Origin: Hanstruepera marina
GTDB lineage: Bacteria; Bacteroidota; Bacteroidia; Flavobacteriales; Flavobacteriaceae
DNA length: 64,000 bases
Assembly: GCF_019880635.1 (NCBI RefSeq)
Contig: NZ_JAINVX010000001.1
Coordinates: 62,001 to 126,000 of the forward strand
Direction of reading: 5' to 3'
A program made the translations under genes and the position numbers. Under the pieces are notes generated by a model. That model saw only the letters and a list, made by a program, of their open reading frames with translations. It had not been told where the DNA came from and made no database searches. Shown here piece by piece: positions 44,645 through 53,794 of this stretch (position 1 is the stretch's first letter; each line of letters opens with the position of its first letter).

Positions 44645-45907
44645 ATGGAGCACTACAATATTTCAAAAGGCAATTCATTTTACGCCATTGGTTTAAGTTA
44701 TAAAAAAGCCGATGCGGAAATTCGTGGTCACTTTAGTTTGGACGCTGAAGCCAAATCTAAATTATTGGAACAGGCGAAAAATGAAGGCATCGAGAGTTTA
44801 ATAGTGACGTCTACATGTAACCGTACAGAAATATACGGTTTTGCACAGCATCCTTTTCAACTTATCAAATTGCTTTGCGACAATACCATTGGGACCGTTG
44901 AAGAATTTCAAAAAGTGGCTTTCGTTTACAAAAACAGTGACGCCATTTCGCATTTGTTTCGAGTGGGTTCTGGATTGGATAGTCAAATATTGGGCGATTT
45001 TGAGATTATTGGACAATTAAAACAGGCGGCAATCACTTCTAAACAAAAAGGGTTGTTGAATGCGTTTTTAGAACGACTTATTAATGCCGTAATACAAGCC
45101 AGTAAACGCATTAAGACAGAAACCAATATTTCAACTGGAGCTACATCAGTTTCATTTGCGTCGGTTCAATACATATTGAATACCGTTAAAAATATTTCAA
45201 GTAAAAACATTTTACTTTTTGGTACAGGAAAAATAGGCAGAAACACTTGTGAAAACTTAATCAAGCACACAAAAAATCCGCACATTACCCTAATAAATCG
45301 TACTAAAACAAAAGCTGAAGCTGTTGCTGGAAAATTCAATTTAACAGTAAAGGATTACGCCAATTTACAAGAAGAAATAAATGCTTGTGACATTTTAATA
45401 GTGGCTACTGGAGCTCAACATCCTACAGTTGATAAAGACATTATTCAAAACCATAAAGAGCTTCTTATTTTAGATTTATCTATCCCTAAAAATGTGAATG
45501 AAAATGTTTTGGATTTAGATACTGTTAAGCTTATTCATTTGGATTATCTATCAAAAATTACTGATGATACGTTGGAAAAACGCAAACAGGATATTCCACT
45601 AGCTGAAAACATAATTAAAGACGTAGAATCTGAATTTAATTCCTGGCTACAAACACGCAAATTTGCACCTACCATTAAAGCCTTAAAAAATAAACTTCAG
45701 GATTTTAAAGCTGCCGAATTGGATTCTCAACGCAAAAAGTTAGCTGACTTTAACGAAGAGCAAGCCGAAATAATTAGCAATAATATCATTCAAAAAATAA
45801 CCAATCATTTTGCTCATCATTTAAAAGATGATGCTATTTCTACAAACGATAGTTTAGAGCTTATAAAAAAAGTGTTTCAATTAGAAGAAACTACCCATCA
45901 TGTCTAG
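44645..45907 (+). CDS. hemA: glutamyl-tRNA reductase
   Basis: 420 residues, the usual HemA length. The catalytic Cys58 lies in VTSTCNRTEIYGF. The NADPH-binding segment is LLFGTGKIGRNTCENLIKH, followed by LINRTKTKAEAVAGKF, and a C-terminal dimerisation helix region. HemA reduces glutamyl-tRNA to glutamate-1-semialdehyde, the first committed step of haem synthesis in the C5 pathway. It is the first gene of the hemA-hemCD-hemE-GNAT-hemF run and overlaps hemCD by 8 nt. hemL, which acts next, is not in the window. Confidence 0.96.
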   Translation: MEHYNISKGNSFYAIGLSYKKADAEIRGHFSLDAEAKSKLLEQAKNEGIESLIVTSTCNRTEIYGFAQHPFQLIKLLCDNTIGTVEEFQKVAFVYKNSDAISHLFRVGSGLDSQILGDFEIIGQLKQAAITSKQKGLLNAFLERLINAVIQASKRIKTETNISTGATSVSFASVQYILNTVKNISSKNILLFGTGKIGRNTCENLIKHTKNPHITLINRTKTKAEAVAGKFNLTVKDYANLQEEINACDILIVATGAQHPTVDKDIIQNHKELLILDLSIPKNVNENVLDLDTVKLIHLDYLSKITDDTLEKRKQDIPLAENIIKDVESEFNSWLQTRKFAPTIKALKNKLQDFKAAELDSQRKKLADFNEEQAEIISNNIIQKITNHFAHHLKDDAISTNDSLELIKKVFQLEETTHHV

Positions 45908-47483
45908 AACAATCCGAATAGGTACTCGCGATAGCGAGCTCGCCTTATACCAAGCCAATATTGTAAAAAATCAATTAGAGCATTTAGGTCACAAAACAGA
46001 ATTGGTCCCTGTAAAATCTACGGGAGATATTGTTTTAAACAAACCGCTTTACGAGTTGGGTATAACAGGTATTTTTACTAAAACACTTGATATTGCCATG
46101 CTCAACAATGATATTGATATTGCAGTACATTCCTTAAAAGATGTTCCTACGGTTTTACCAAATGGTATTGTTCAGGCAGCTGTTTTAAAACGTGGGAATG
46201 TTCGTGATACACTTGTTTTTAAAAATAATGAAGAGTTTTTGGGTGCCAAAAATGCCGTTATTGCCACAGGTAGTTTAAGGCGTCGTGCGCAATGGCTGAA
46301 CCGATACCCAACCCACAAAATTGAAAATTTAAGAGGCAACGTTAATTCCCGTTTACAGAAATTAGAAGACAATGACCATTGGAATGCCGCTATTTTTGCT
46401 GCGGCTGGTATTGGCCGTATTGGACTTCGCCCAACAAATGCCATTAATTTAAATTGGATGATTCCTGCTCCCGCTCAAGGCGCCATTATGATTACAGCTC
46501 TTGAAGAAGATGAGGAAATACGTGCCATCTGTTCCGAATTAAACCATGAGGAAACCGAAATTTGTACCAGTATTGAACGTGAGTTTTTAAATAAGTTGGA
46601 AGGTGGCTGCACGGCTCCAATTGGAGCTTTGGCTTTCATTAAAGATGAAGAAATAACCCTTGAAGGCGTTTTATTAAGTACCGATGGCAGCAAGAAAATT
46701 GAAGTAAAACGTTCTGAAAAATTGGGACACCATCACGATTTAGCAAATTTTTGTGCCAATTACATTATTGAACGTGGTGGCAAGCGCTTAATGGACAATA
46801 TTAAACGTTCGGCTAATGAAACCAAGATTTATTCTACCAAGACATTAACCGATGACCAACTGCAGTTGTTTCATGAGAATATTGGTGTGGATAGCTCCGA
46901 TTTTGTGAAAATCAGTTTAAATAGAATAAAACCTCAAGTGGTCAGAAACCCGATTCAAAATGTTGTTATAACCAGTAAGAATAGCGTTGAAGCCTTGTTG
47001 CATAATTTTTCTACGCCCGAATTACAGTTTCAGAATATTTATTGTGTTGGCAGACGAACCAAAAAGCTTGTTGAAAAACGAATTGGCTCTGTTAAACACA
47101 GCGAAAAGAATGCCCAAAAATTGGCTGAATATTTAGTAGAATATATTGAAGGGACTGAAGTTACCTATTTCTGTAGTGATATACGATTAGATGCATTGCC
47201 TTCCATTTTAGAAGAAAACAATATTAAAGTTCAAGAAGTTGAAGCCTATCAAACCAAATTTGACGCGGTAAAACTCAAGGATTCTGTTGAAGGTGTTATG
47301 TTTTACAGTCCTTCAACCGTTCAAAGCTACAGACAGGAAAACAATGCAGAACTGATTGCTTTTTGCATAGGTGAAACAACTGCTAAAGAAGCCAAAAAAC
47401 ATTTTAAGGATATACGCATTGCAAAAGTACCTACCATTGAAAGTGTTATTGAATTGGTAAACGAACATTATATTCCTGCGTAG
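45900..47483 (+). CDS. hemCD: fused porphobilinogen deaminase / uroporphyrinogen-III synthase
   Basis: 527 residues. Residues 1-305 are HemC: IRIGTRDSELALYQANIVKN, HSLKDVPTVLP, TGSLRRRAQW, and Cys237 in LEGGCTAPIGALA, which holds the dipyrromethane cofactor. Residues about 320-527 have the HemD pattern (NVVITSKNSVEALLHNF, MFYSPSTVQSYRQEN, FCIGETTAKEA). The two enzymes act in sequence from porphobilinogen to uroporphyrinogen III, so the fusion joins consecutive steps. There is no stop or frameshift in the joint. The last codons and stop lie inside an 8-bp hairpin repeat. Confidence 0.93.
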   Translation: MSRTIRIGTRDSELALYQANIVKNQLEHLGHKTELVPVKSTGDIVLNKPLYELGITGIFTKTLDIAMLNNDIDIAVHSLKDVPTVLPNGIVQAAVLKRGNVRDTLVFKNNEEFLGAKNAVIATGSLRRRAQWLNRYPTHKIENLRGNVNSRLQKLEDNDHWNAAIFAAAGIGRIGLRPTNAINLNWMIPAPAQGAIMITALEEDEEIRAICSELNHEETEICTSIEREFLNKLEGGCTAPIGALAFIKDEEITLEGVLLSTDGSKKIEVKRSEKLGHHHDLANFCANYIIERGGKRLMDNIKRSANETKIYSTKTLTDDQLQLFHENIGVDSSDFVKISLNRIKPQVVRNPIQNVVITSKNSVEALLHNFSTPELQFQNIYCVGRRTKKLVEKRIGSVKHSEKNAQKLAEYLVEYIEGTEVTYFCSDIRLDALPSILEENNIKVQEVEAYQTKFDAVKLKDSVEGVMFYSPSTVQSYRQENNAELIAFCIGETTAKEAKKHFKDIRIAKVPTIESVIELVNEHYIPA

Positions 47484-47491
47484 GCAGGAAT
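47472..47491. repeat. short hairpin repeat overlapping the hemCD stop codon
   Basis: ATTCCTGC and GCAGGAAT form a perfect 8-bp stem with loop GTAG; the hemCD stop TAG (47481-47483) lies in the loop. This type of motif recurs in flavobacterial intergenic DNA as far as I recall. It contributes the final residues IPA of the protein. Confidence 0.55.
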
Positions 47492-47542
47492 CTTATTTAA
47501 TTAAATTTTGAAACACCTGTATTTCAGGAATAATTGAAAGAT

Positions 47543-48604
47543 ATGAGCAGCATAAATAAAGAGATACCTGTTTCCACAGGTATTCGTAACGATTTATTTT
47601 TAAGAGCCTTAAAAGGCGAAACGGTTGAAAGACCTCCTGTTTGGATGATGCGTCAAGCAGGTCGCTATCTTCCAGAATTTATGGAAATCAAAGCTAAATA
47701 TGATTTCTTTACTCGTTGTCAAACACCAGAACTGGCTAGTGAAATCACAGTTCAGCCCATTAGACGATATGGTATGGATGCCGCTATTTTGTTTAGCGAT
47801 ATCTTGGTTATCCCTCAAGCCATGAACATTGAGGTACAAATGAAACCTAATTTTGGTCCGTATTTACCAAATCCTGTTCGCTCTCAAAAAGATGTAGATA
47901 ATGTTATTGTTCCTGATGTAAAAGAGGCTCTTAATTATGTTTACCAAGCCATAAAAGCTACCAAAGAAAAATTAAACGATGAAATTCCTTTAATTGGTTT
48001 TGCAGGTTCACCTTGGACTATTTTATGTTATTGTGTTCAAGGGCAAGGCAGCAAAAACTTTGATAAAGCCAAAGAATTCTGCTTCACTAATCCTGTTGCA
48101 GCGCATCAGTTGTTGCAAAAAATTACGGACACTACAATTGCTTACTTAAAGGAAAAAATACAAGCAGGTTGTAATGCAGTTCAAGTATTTGATTCTTGGG
48201 GCGGCATGTTATCACCAACTGATTACCAGGAGTTTTCGTGGCAATATATCAATCAAATTATAGAGGCGTTGCATGAAGATGCTCCAGTTATCGCCTTTGG
48301 AAAAGGCTGTTGGTTTGCCCTAAACGATATGTCCAAAAGTAAGGCATCGGCTTTGGGTGTTGATTGGACGTGCTCGCCAAGAAATGCACGCTATTTAACA
48401 GGTGGCAATATCACGCTACAAGGAAATTTTGATCCAACACGATTGTTTTCACCGCCTGCAGAAATTAAAAAGATGGTAACCCAAATGATCAATGAATTTG
48501 GCAAGGATAAATACATTGTAAACTTGGGCCATGGTATTCTACCTAATATTCCATTAGACCACGCCAAAGCCTTTATTGATGCTGTAAAAGAATACAAAAG
48601 TTAA
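47543..48604 (+). CDS. hemE: uroporphyrinogen decarboxylase
   Basis: 353 residues from the ATG at 47543; a TTG three codons upstream is also possible but less likely. Landmarks: [16 protein letters not shown] with the active-site Arg, [14 protein letters not shown] with the key Asp, [16 protein letters not shown], and [20 protein letters not shown] near the end. HemE removes four acetate carboxyls to give coproporphyrinogen III. It lies 59 nt after hemCD and 3 nt before the GNAT gene. Confidence 0.96.
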   Translation: MSSINKEIPVSTGIRNDLFLRALKGETVERPPVWMMRQAGRYLPEFMEIKAKYDFFTRCQTPELASEITVQPIRRYGMDAAILFSDILVIPQAMNIEVQMKPNFGPYLPNPVRSQKDVDNVIVPDVKEALNYVYQAIKATKEKLNDEIPLIGFAGSPWTILCYCVQGQGSKNFDKAKEFCFTNPVAAHQLLQKITDTTIAYLKEKIQAGCNAVQVFDSWGGMLSPTDYQEFSWQYINQIIEALHEDAPVIAFGKGCWFALNDMSKSKASALGVDWTCSPRNARYLTGGNITLQGNFDPTRLFSPPAEIKKMVTQMINEFGKDKYIVNLGHGILPNIPLDHAKAFIDAVKEYKS

Positions 48605-48607
48605 ATT

Positions 48608-49147
48608 TTGATTGCTAATTTTGATTCATATTATATAGATATTATTCAAGAAAAAGATGCTTGGTCAATTTGTGACTTTGTTGTTTCCAATGAAGATCGT
48701 TTAAAGCGCTTTTTCCCACAAACCCTATATCAAAATTTAACTCCTAATCTTGCCAAATCATTTGCAGTAAAAAAAGTCAAGCAATTTTTAGCAAATGAAG
48801 AGTTCGTATACCTCCTAAAGGAAAAAGTGTCTCATCAATTAGTAGGAATAATTTATATAAAAGAACTTGATTGGGGAATAAAACAAGGTGAATTTGCATA
48901 TTGTATTGGTTATCAATTTGAAGAAAAAGGACTAACCACTAAAGCTGTTAGATTGCTTTCCGAGTATGCATTCAAAACTTTAGGCCTCAAAACACTTCGG
49001 ATTATAGTAAATAAAAGTAATATATCCAGTATAAAAGTAGCAACCAATAATAATTTCACTTGGAAAGAAACATTATTAAAAGAATACACGCCTCCAGGTG
49101 AAGACACTCTTGATATGGAGTTATATGAATTATACCATGAAAGATAA
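48608..49147 (+). CDS. RimJ/RimL-type GNAT acetyltransferase inside the haem operon
   Basis: 179 residues from a TTG start. The GNAT fold shows as FAYCIGYQFEEKGLTTKAVR, LLSEYAFKTLGLKTLRIIVN and SSIKVATNNNFTWKETLLKE. No ATG or GTG is available before the conserved N-terminal strand, so the TTG is accepted. It begins 3 nt after hemE and overlaps hemF by 11 nt, so it is locked into the haem operon though no haem step needs an acetyltransferase. The substrate is unknown. Confidence 0.84.
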   Translation: MIANFDSYYIDIIQEKDAWSICDFVVSNEDRLKRFFPQTLYQNLTPNLAKSFAVKKVKQFLANEEFVYLLKEKVSHQLVGIIYIKELDWGIKQGEFAYCIGYQFEEKGLTTKAVRLLSEYAFKTLGLKTLRIIVNKSNISSIKVATNNNFTWKETLLKEYTPPGEDTLDMELYELYHER

Positions 49148-50039
49148 ATTCTATCAATACATACAAGATTTACAAGATACCATTACTTCTAAATTGGAAG
49201 CTATTGATGGCAATGCACAATTTCAAGAAGATATCTGGAAACGACCTGAAGGCGGTGGCGGAAGAACGCGTGTTATTGAAAACGGTGATGTGTTTGAAAA
49301 AGGCGGTGTCAATATTTCAGCTGTTTATGGCGAATTGCCTGAAACCATGCGTAAGCATTTTGGTGTTTCTGAAGCAAACTTTTTTGCCTGTGGTTTGAGT
49401 CTGGTTTTACACCCTAAAAACCCAATGGTTCCAACCGTTCATGCCAATTGGCGCTATTTTGAAATGTACAACCAAAATGGTGACATCGTTGACCAATGGT
49501 TTGGTGGCGGTCAAGATTTAACACCTTATTATTTATTTGAGGAAGACGCCAAACATTTCCACAAGGTTTGTAAGACCGCTTGTGATAAGCATAATCCCGA
49601 TTTTTACGAAACCTATAAGACTAGATGCGATGAATACTTTTACAATTCGCACCGGAATGAAGCCAGAGGCATTGGCGGTTTGTTTTTTGACTATTGCAAA
49701 GCTACTAGTACTATGTCTATGGGAAAATGGTTTAACTTTGTTGCAGAGGTTGGTGATAGTTTTTTAGAAGCCTATGTTCCTATAGTTGAAAAAAGAAAAG
49801 ATTTACCATTTTCTCAAGAACAACGCAATTGGCAGGAAATTCGTCGCGGTCGTTATGTTGAATTTAATTTAGTTCACGACAAAGGCACCTTGTTTGGTCT
49901 AAAAACCAACGGTCGCATTGAAAGTATTTTAATGAGTTTGCCCCCACATGTACAATGGGTGTACGACCATCACCCTGAAGCTGGTAGTGATGAAGAAAAA
50001 TTAGTTGAAGTATTAAGAAATCCTAAAGATTGGGTTTAG
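49137..50039 (+). CDS. hemF: oxygen-dependent coproporphyrinogen III oxidase
   Basis: 300 residues from the ATG at 49137; an ATG 13 codons upstream would deepen the overlap with the GNAT gene and was rejected. Landmarks: EDIWKRPEGGGGRTRVIENG, PTVHANWRYFEMYNQNGDIV, DQWFGGGQDLTPYYLFEEDA and GRYVEFNLVHDKGTLFGLKT. It converts coproporphyrinogen III to protoporphyrinogen IX with O2, so the pathway here is adapted to oxic growth. Last gene of the run; 14 nt separate it from the convergent helicase gene. Confidence 0.95.
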   Translation: MKDKFYQYIQDLQDTITSKLEAIDGNAQFQEDIWKRPEGGGGRTRVIENGDVFEKGGVNISAVYGELPETMRKHFGVSEANFFACGLSLVLHPKNPMVPTVHANWRYFEMYNQNGDIVDQWFGGGQDLTPYYLFEEDAKHFHKVCKTACDKHNPDFYETYKTRCDEYFYNSHRNEARGIGGLFFDYCKATSTMSMGKWFNFVAEVGDSFLEAYVPIVEKRKDLPFSQEQRNWQEIRRGRYVEFNLVHDKGTLFGLKTNGRIESILMSLPPHVQWVYDHHPEAGSDEEKLVEVLRNPKDWV

Positions 50040-50053
50040 TACAAATAACAAGA

Positions 50054-52684
50054 TTACTTCCAAATTAAAACTTCTTTCGACACCTTTCTAAATGCGTTAT
50101 AAACATGAAATAATCGTGCTTTTAACAATAGTTTTCTACCTTCAATTTGTCTTGTATAAAACAACTTATTTGCTCCTAAAATAAATTTCCAATTTTTTTG
50201 AAAAACTAAAACATTAGACTTTTTATCTCCAAAAATTTCAGGTACTGGATAAAAATTCTCAACATCTAATTTCTTTCTAAAAAAATTTGTTTTTACGATT
50301 AAATACCTGGGTGATTTTATTGGATCAATCAATTCACTTAATGCTGTTGAAAATAATTCGTTTTCATACAAGCTCCCACCTATTATTCTACAAGTAACAT
50401 CGCCATTATTCAACAATATAGATTCTACTGAAACAGAACGTTTACTGCTAGTCATATACCCTAATTCATATAGTGTGTTGAGTATTATTACACCAAATTT
50501 CTTTATTTTTTTATGTAAATATCCATGCCTAAAATATAGTTTAACTGCTTTATATAATTTATACCCAAATGTTGCTAAAAAAGCCATGGCAAATGCATAT
50601 AAAAAATATACAATTCCTTTTTGTAAAACAATATGAAAACTTTTCAAAAAAAACTCTAAATAGAACAGCATCATGGCAAAAAATAGTTCAACAACAAAAA
50701 ACTTAACAGCATCAAAATAATAAACTTGTTTTTGTTTTCTATAGGGTATGTCTCCTAAATGAATAAGTTTAACCTCTTTATTTAACCTTGTTCCCTTTTC
50801 AATGGCATTTTCCCATTTTTTACTTATCTCATTTCTATTTTTAGCTTGTTCTAAAGTTTTAGAGTTTAATGTTTCAATGTTTTCAATAACTCCAGGAAAG
50901 CCTAAACGGTCAAAGCCATTTGAAATATAAGGGATCTCATTATTTGTAACACCAACAAATGCTTCAAATCGTCTCTTTAATATATCAACATCTTTACCTC
51001 CATTTAAAGCAGTAGGATCTATACATGCTAAATGCCAAATATTTCCTGTTTTATTTTGTTTATTAAAGTCCTTCCTTATTGCTCTGCCTCTCATTTGGTT
51101 TGACGATACAAATGAACCTACAAACGAAGCCAAAACCAAACTATTAATTGATGGCGCATCCCAACCTTCCCCAAGCAATGATTTTGTACCAACTAAAACT
51201 TTAATGTCTCCTTTTTCAAAAAGTGTGGTAATAGCATTCACAACACCTTTCTTTATTTTGTTTTTTGATGAAACTAATAAAAAGTCCGCATCTATTTGTA
51301 AAGGTTTGAATGAGAAATCTCTACTGTTTTCTAAACCATTAAAGGCTTTTAAGATTGAATTATGAATAATAACTAAACTCCCTGAAAGCACAGCTATTTC
51401 TTCCCTTTTTTTACAATAGCATCTTATAAAATGAAAAATAGGAATCACCCCAATTTTATTAATACCATCAATTGCATCTTCCTTAATATCTAAAAACTCT
51501 TTTCTTATATAATCTGTTAACACAACACACCTCAAGTCTTCGCCTAAACTATCTCTTTCTGCCGTTACAACACTAACAATACTTTTTAGTTTACTTGGAC
51601 TATTAGATAACGATTTATATAACAAATCGTCGCCAACAAAGTTTACTTTCTTCCTGTTATAAACATTTAAACGTCTTAAATGTTTCTCTAGGTTTAGCAA
51701 GTAAGTTTCATGCTCTTTTAGTTGGTCTCGATCTTTAACTAATAAATTTTGAAATAATATTTCTAACCATTCTAGTTGAAATTTGGGAAAAGATATAACC
51801 TCATTACTTCTAAACCCTAAAACTTCTAATTTAGTTTGCTCAATCTCTACACCGCATGCATTTAAAAAAATTAGTATTGACGAAAAGTATTCTGTATTAG
51901 AATAAAGCTCTTCCAAATGAAAATTAGGAAGCTTAAAAAAACGGTGATTTTTAATAAAAGAAATAAAGGTTTTATCTTTTAATAATTCATCTTTAAAATC
52001 TGCTATTTTACGTCTATAATCAACAATAAAATTAATCTCTACATCTTTTGGTTTAGAAAAATAAACGAAATCTTGATGTGGGCATAAATCGGTTTCCTTT
52101 ACCAAATCTGGAACTGCAATTTCATCATCAATTTCTCCACAAAGCATAAAATATTTAGAGACTTCGCTTCTATTGCTATCGTAAGGAGGTGTTGCTGTTA
52201 ATGCTACAACATAAAATGGATTGTTGTTTTTTAAAGTAAACAAACAATTCCACCATTCATTTTTTAAATGATGAGCCTCATCTAAAACAAGTGTTTCAAT
52301 GTTGTGTTTATCAAAAAACGCATAATACTTTTCCTTATCATTAAAAGTTTTGTAAAAAGCATGTAACGATTGGTAAGTAACAAACGTAATATCCTTTGGA
52401 GATTTTAAATCAAAAGAGTACGATTGATAATTTTTATCTGTGGTAAAAAAGGACTGTAACCGATCTTCCCATTGGTTTCTTATTGTAAGCGTAGGGGTAA
52501 GTACTAAAGTCTTTTTACCCAACCTTCGAATAATTTCAATTCCTAAAATAGTCTTCCCGGAACCAGGAGGTGCAATGACGTGAAAATGATTATCAGATAT
52601 ATGACTATCAAAGCTTTTTAATAGGTTTTTCTGATAGCTTCTCCATGAAAAATTAAATTCTAAACGAACTAACGATTCAATCAA
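50054..52684 (-). CDS. SF2 DEAD/DEAH helicase with two membrane helices and unknown C-terminal domain
   Basis: 876 residues. RecA-like domain 1: Walker A APPGSGKT (38-45), DEAHH (135-139), TATPP (163-167). An insertion of about 200 residues follows. RecA-like domain 2: LVGTKSLLGEGWDAPSINSL (about 497-516) and motif VI QMRGRAIR (530-537). From about residue 655 two hydrophobic segments appear (658-680 and 688-713), then a basic hinge and a C-terminal domain of about 160 residues (725-876) of no known fold. No nuclease or methylase motif was found in or beside it. It is a single gene, antisense, inserted between hemF and hemB, and visibly A+T-rich. A defence role is possible but unproven. Confidence 0.75.
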   Translation of the reverse strand: MIESLVRLEFNFSWRSYQKNLLKSFDSHISDNHFHVIAPPGSGKTILGIEIIRRLGKKTLVLTPTLTIRNQWEDRLQSFFTTDKNYQSYSFDLKSPKDITFVTYQSLHAFYKTFNDKEKYYAFFDKHNIETLVLDEAHHLKNEWWNCLFTLKNNNPFYVVALTATPPYDSNRSEVSKYFMLCGEIDDEIAVPDLVKETDLCPHQDFVYFSKPKDVEINFIVDYRRKIADFKDELLKDKTFISFIKNHRFFKLPNFHLEELYSNTEYFSSILIFLNACGVEIEQTKLEVLGFRSNEVISFPKFQLEWLEILFQNLLVKDRDQLKEHETYLLNLEKHLRRLNVYNRKKVNFVGDDLLYKSLSNSPSKLKSIVSVVTAERDSLGEDLRCVVLTDYIRKEFLDIKEDAIDGINKIGVIPIFHFIRCYCKKREEIAVLSGSLVIIHNSILKAFNGLENSRDFSFKPLQIDADFLLVSSKNKIKKGVVNAITTLFEKGDIKVLVGTKSLLGEGWDAPSINSLVLASFVGSFVSSNQMRGRAIRKDFNKQNKTGNIWHLACIDPTALNGGKDVDILKRRFEAFVGVTNNEIPYISNGFDRLGFPGVIENIETLNSKTLEQAKNRNEISKKWENAIEKGTRLNKEVKLIHLGDIPYRKQKQVYYFDAVKFFVVELFFAMMLFYLEFFLKSFHIVLQKGIVYFLYAFAMAFLATFGYKLYKAVKLYFRHGYLHKKIKKFGVIILNTLYELGYMTSSKRSVSVESILLNNGDVTCRIIGGSLYENELFSTALSELIDPIKSPRYLIVKTNFFRKKLDVENFYPVPEIFGDKKSNVLVFQKNWKFILGANKLFYTRQIEGRKLLLKARLFHVYNAFRKVSKEVLIWK

Positions 52685-52706
52685 TATAAAATAGCTTTTT
52701 TATGAT

Positions 52707-52714
52707 TAACTTTG
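52707..52714 (+). promoter_or_regulatory. -7 element upstream of the DUF4421-hemB unit
   Basis: TAACTTTG fits TAnnTTTG and lies 67 nt before the DUF4421 start codon. No clear TTTG was found 19 nt upstream. It lies in the 97-nt gap between the divergent helicase and DUF4421 genes. Confidence 0.4.
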
Positions 52715-52781
52715 CTTTCGATAAATGTAACCAATTATCAAGAAATATTAGAATAAGTTATCTTCCTATTAAGACAAAATC

Positions 52782-53792
52782 ATGGGTATAAAAAATAATA
52801 TTCTGTGTGCCCTTTTATTTTCGCTACCCTTATTAAGTTTTTCCCAAGAAACCGAAGAAGAAATTGTTTACAAAAATGAAACAGAATACAAAGTTTCTTA
52901 TCCCAATAGAATAACTGTTCGGACTTTTTATGTAAACACATCCAACTCACTTCAACTTAAAGATCGTAATTCAGATGTGTCCTTTAACCTTGAGCCCAAT
53001 AAACAAAACCGTATTGGTGCTTCAGTTTCCTTTAGAGGCATAACCGCTTCTTATTCTTTTGCACCTGATTTCTTGGCTGAAAACGAAGACAATAAAGATT
53101 CAAAGCTTTTCAACCTTAACTTAAGAACTTTTTTTGGAAAACATTTTATGCAAACCTTTGACCTTTTCAACGAAAAAGGGTTCTATTTAAGTGATGATAA
53201 TGTTTCGGTCTATTTACCAAAAACTAGAAACTTTAAAATCGGTGGTGCGACATCTTATATCTGGAATGAGAATTTTTCGTTCAGGGCTATAACCTCTCAA
53301 GACGAAAAACAACTTAAAAGCACCGGAAGCTTTATTCCAAGAATTATATATTATTACTCTAAGTTCAATTTAAAAACAGATCTGGTTAATCCACCTGTTG
53401 ATGATGACTACAAGTCTTTCGACATTGCCTTTGCACCTTCCTATTATTATAATTTTGTGCCCACGAAAAACATCTTACTTTCTGCAGGTATATCGGCTGG
53501 AATTGGGTTGAATTATTCAAAATATGACGGTGAAGATTCATTAACAACGCTATTGACAGAATTGAACTTTAGAGCTTCGGCAACCTATGATATTGATAAT
53601 TTATATTTAGGAACTCATTACAGTTATTTAATATTAAACCATGATGCTGATAGATCCACGCGAGTAAATGATAACATTCCTTACTTTCAAATATTTATAG
53701 GATATCGATTTAAAGCACCTAAATCCCTAGTTGCTTTTGCCGATAAAATGCAAAATAAGTTGAATAACGAAATTGAAAAAATAAAAAACTAA
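52782..53792 (+). CDS. DUF4421-type outer-membrane beta-barrel protein
   Basis: 336 residues with a Sec signal peptide (cleavage near LLSFSQE). The mature protein has alternating strands typical of outer-membrane barrels (IGASVSFRGITASYSF, NLNLRTFFGKHFMQTF, ILLSAGISAGIGLNYS, YFQIFIGYRFKAP). The order of strands matches the DUF4421 family, of unknown function. It ends 2 nt before hemB, so both are likely co-transcribed. Confidence 0.78.
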   Translation: MGIKNNILCALLFSLPLLSFSQETEEEIVYKNETEYKVSYPNRITVRTFYVNTSNSLQLKDRNSDVSFNLEPNKQNRIGASVSFRGITASYSFAPDFLAENEDNKDSKLFNLNLRTFFGKHFMQTFDLFNEKGFYLSDDNVSVYLPKTRNFKIGGATSYIWNENFSFRAITSQDEKQLKSTGSFIPRIIYYYSKFNLKTDLVNPPVDDDYKSFDIAFAPSYYYNFVPTKNILLSAGISAGIGLNYSKYDGEDSLTTLLTELNFRASATYDIDNLYLGTHYSYLILNHDADRSTRVNDNIPYFQIFIGYRFKAPKSLVAFADKMQNKLNNEIEKIKN

Positions 53793-53794
53793 AC

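Noticed and set aside
49098-49137. Upstream start for hemF
   Set aside because: It would deepen the overlap with the GNAT gene to 50 nt and add residues not typical of HemF.
50054-52684. Restriction subunit of a type I or III restriction system
   Set aside because: No methylase, specificity subunit or nuclease motif is present in the gene or nearby; only the helicase core is shared.
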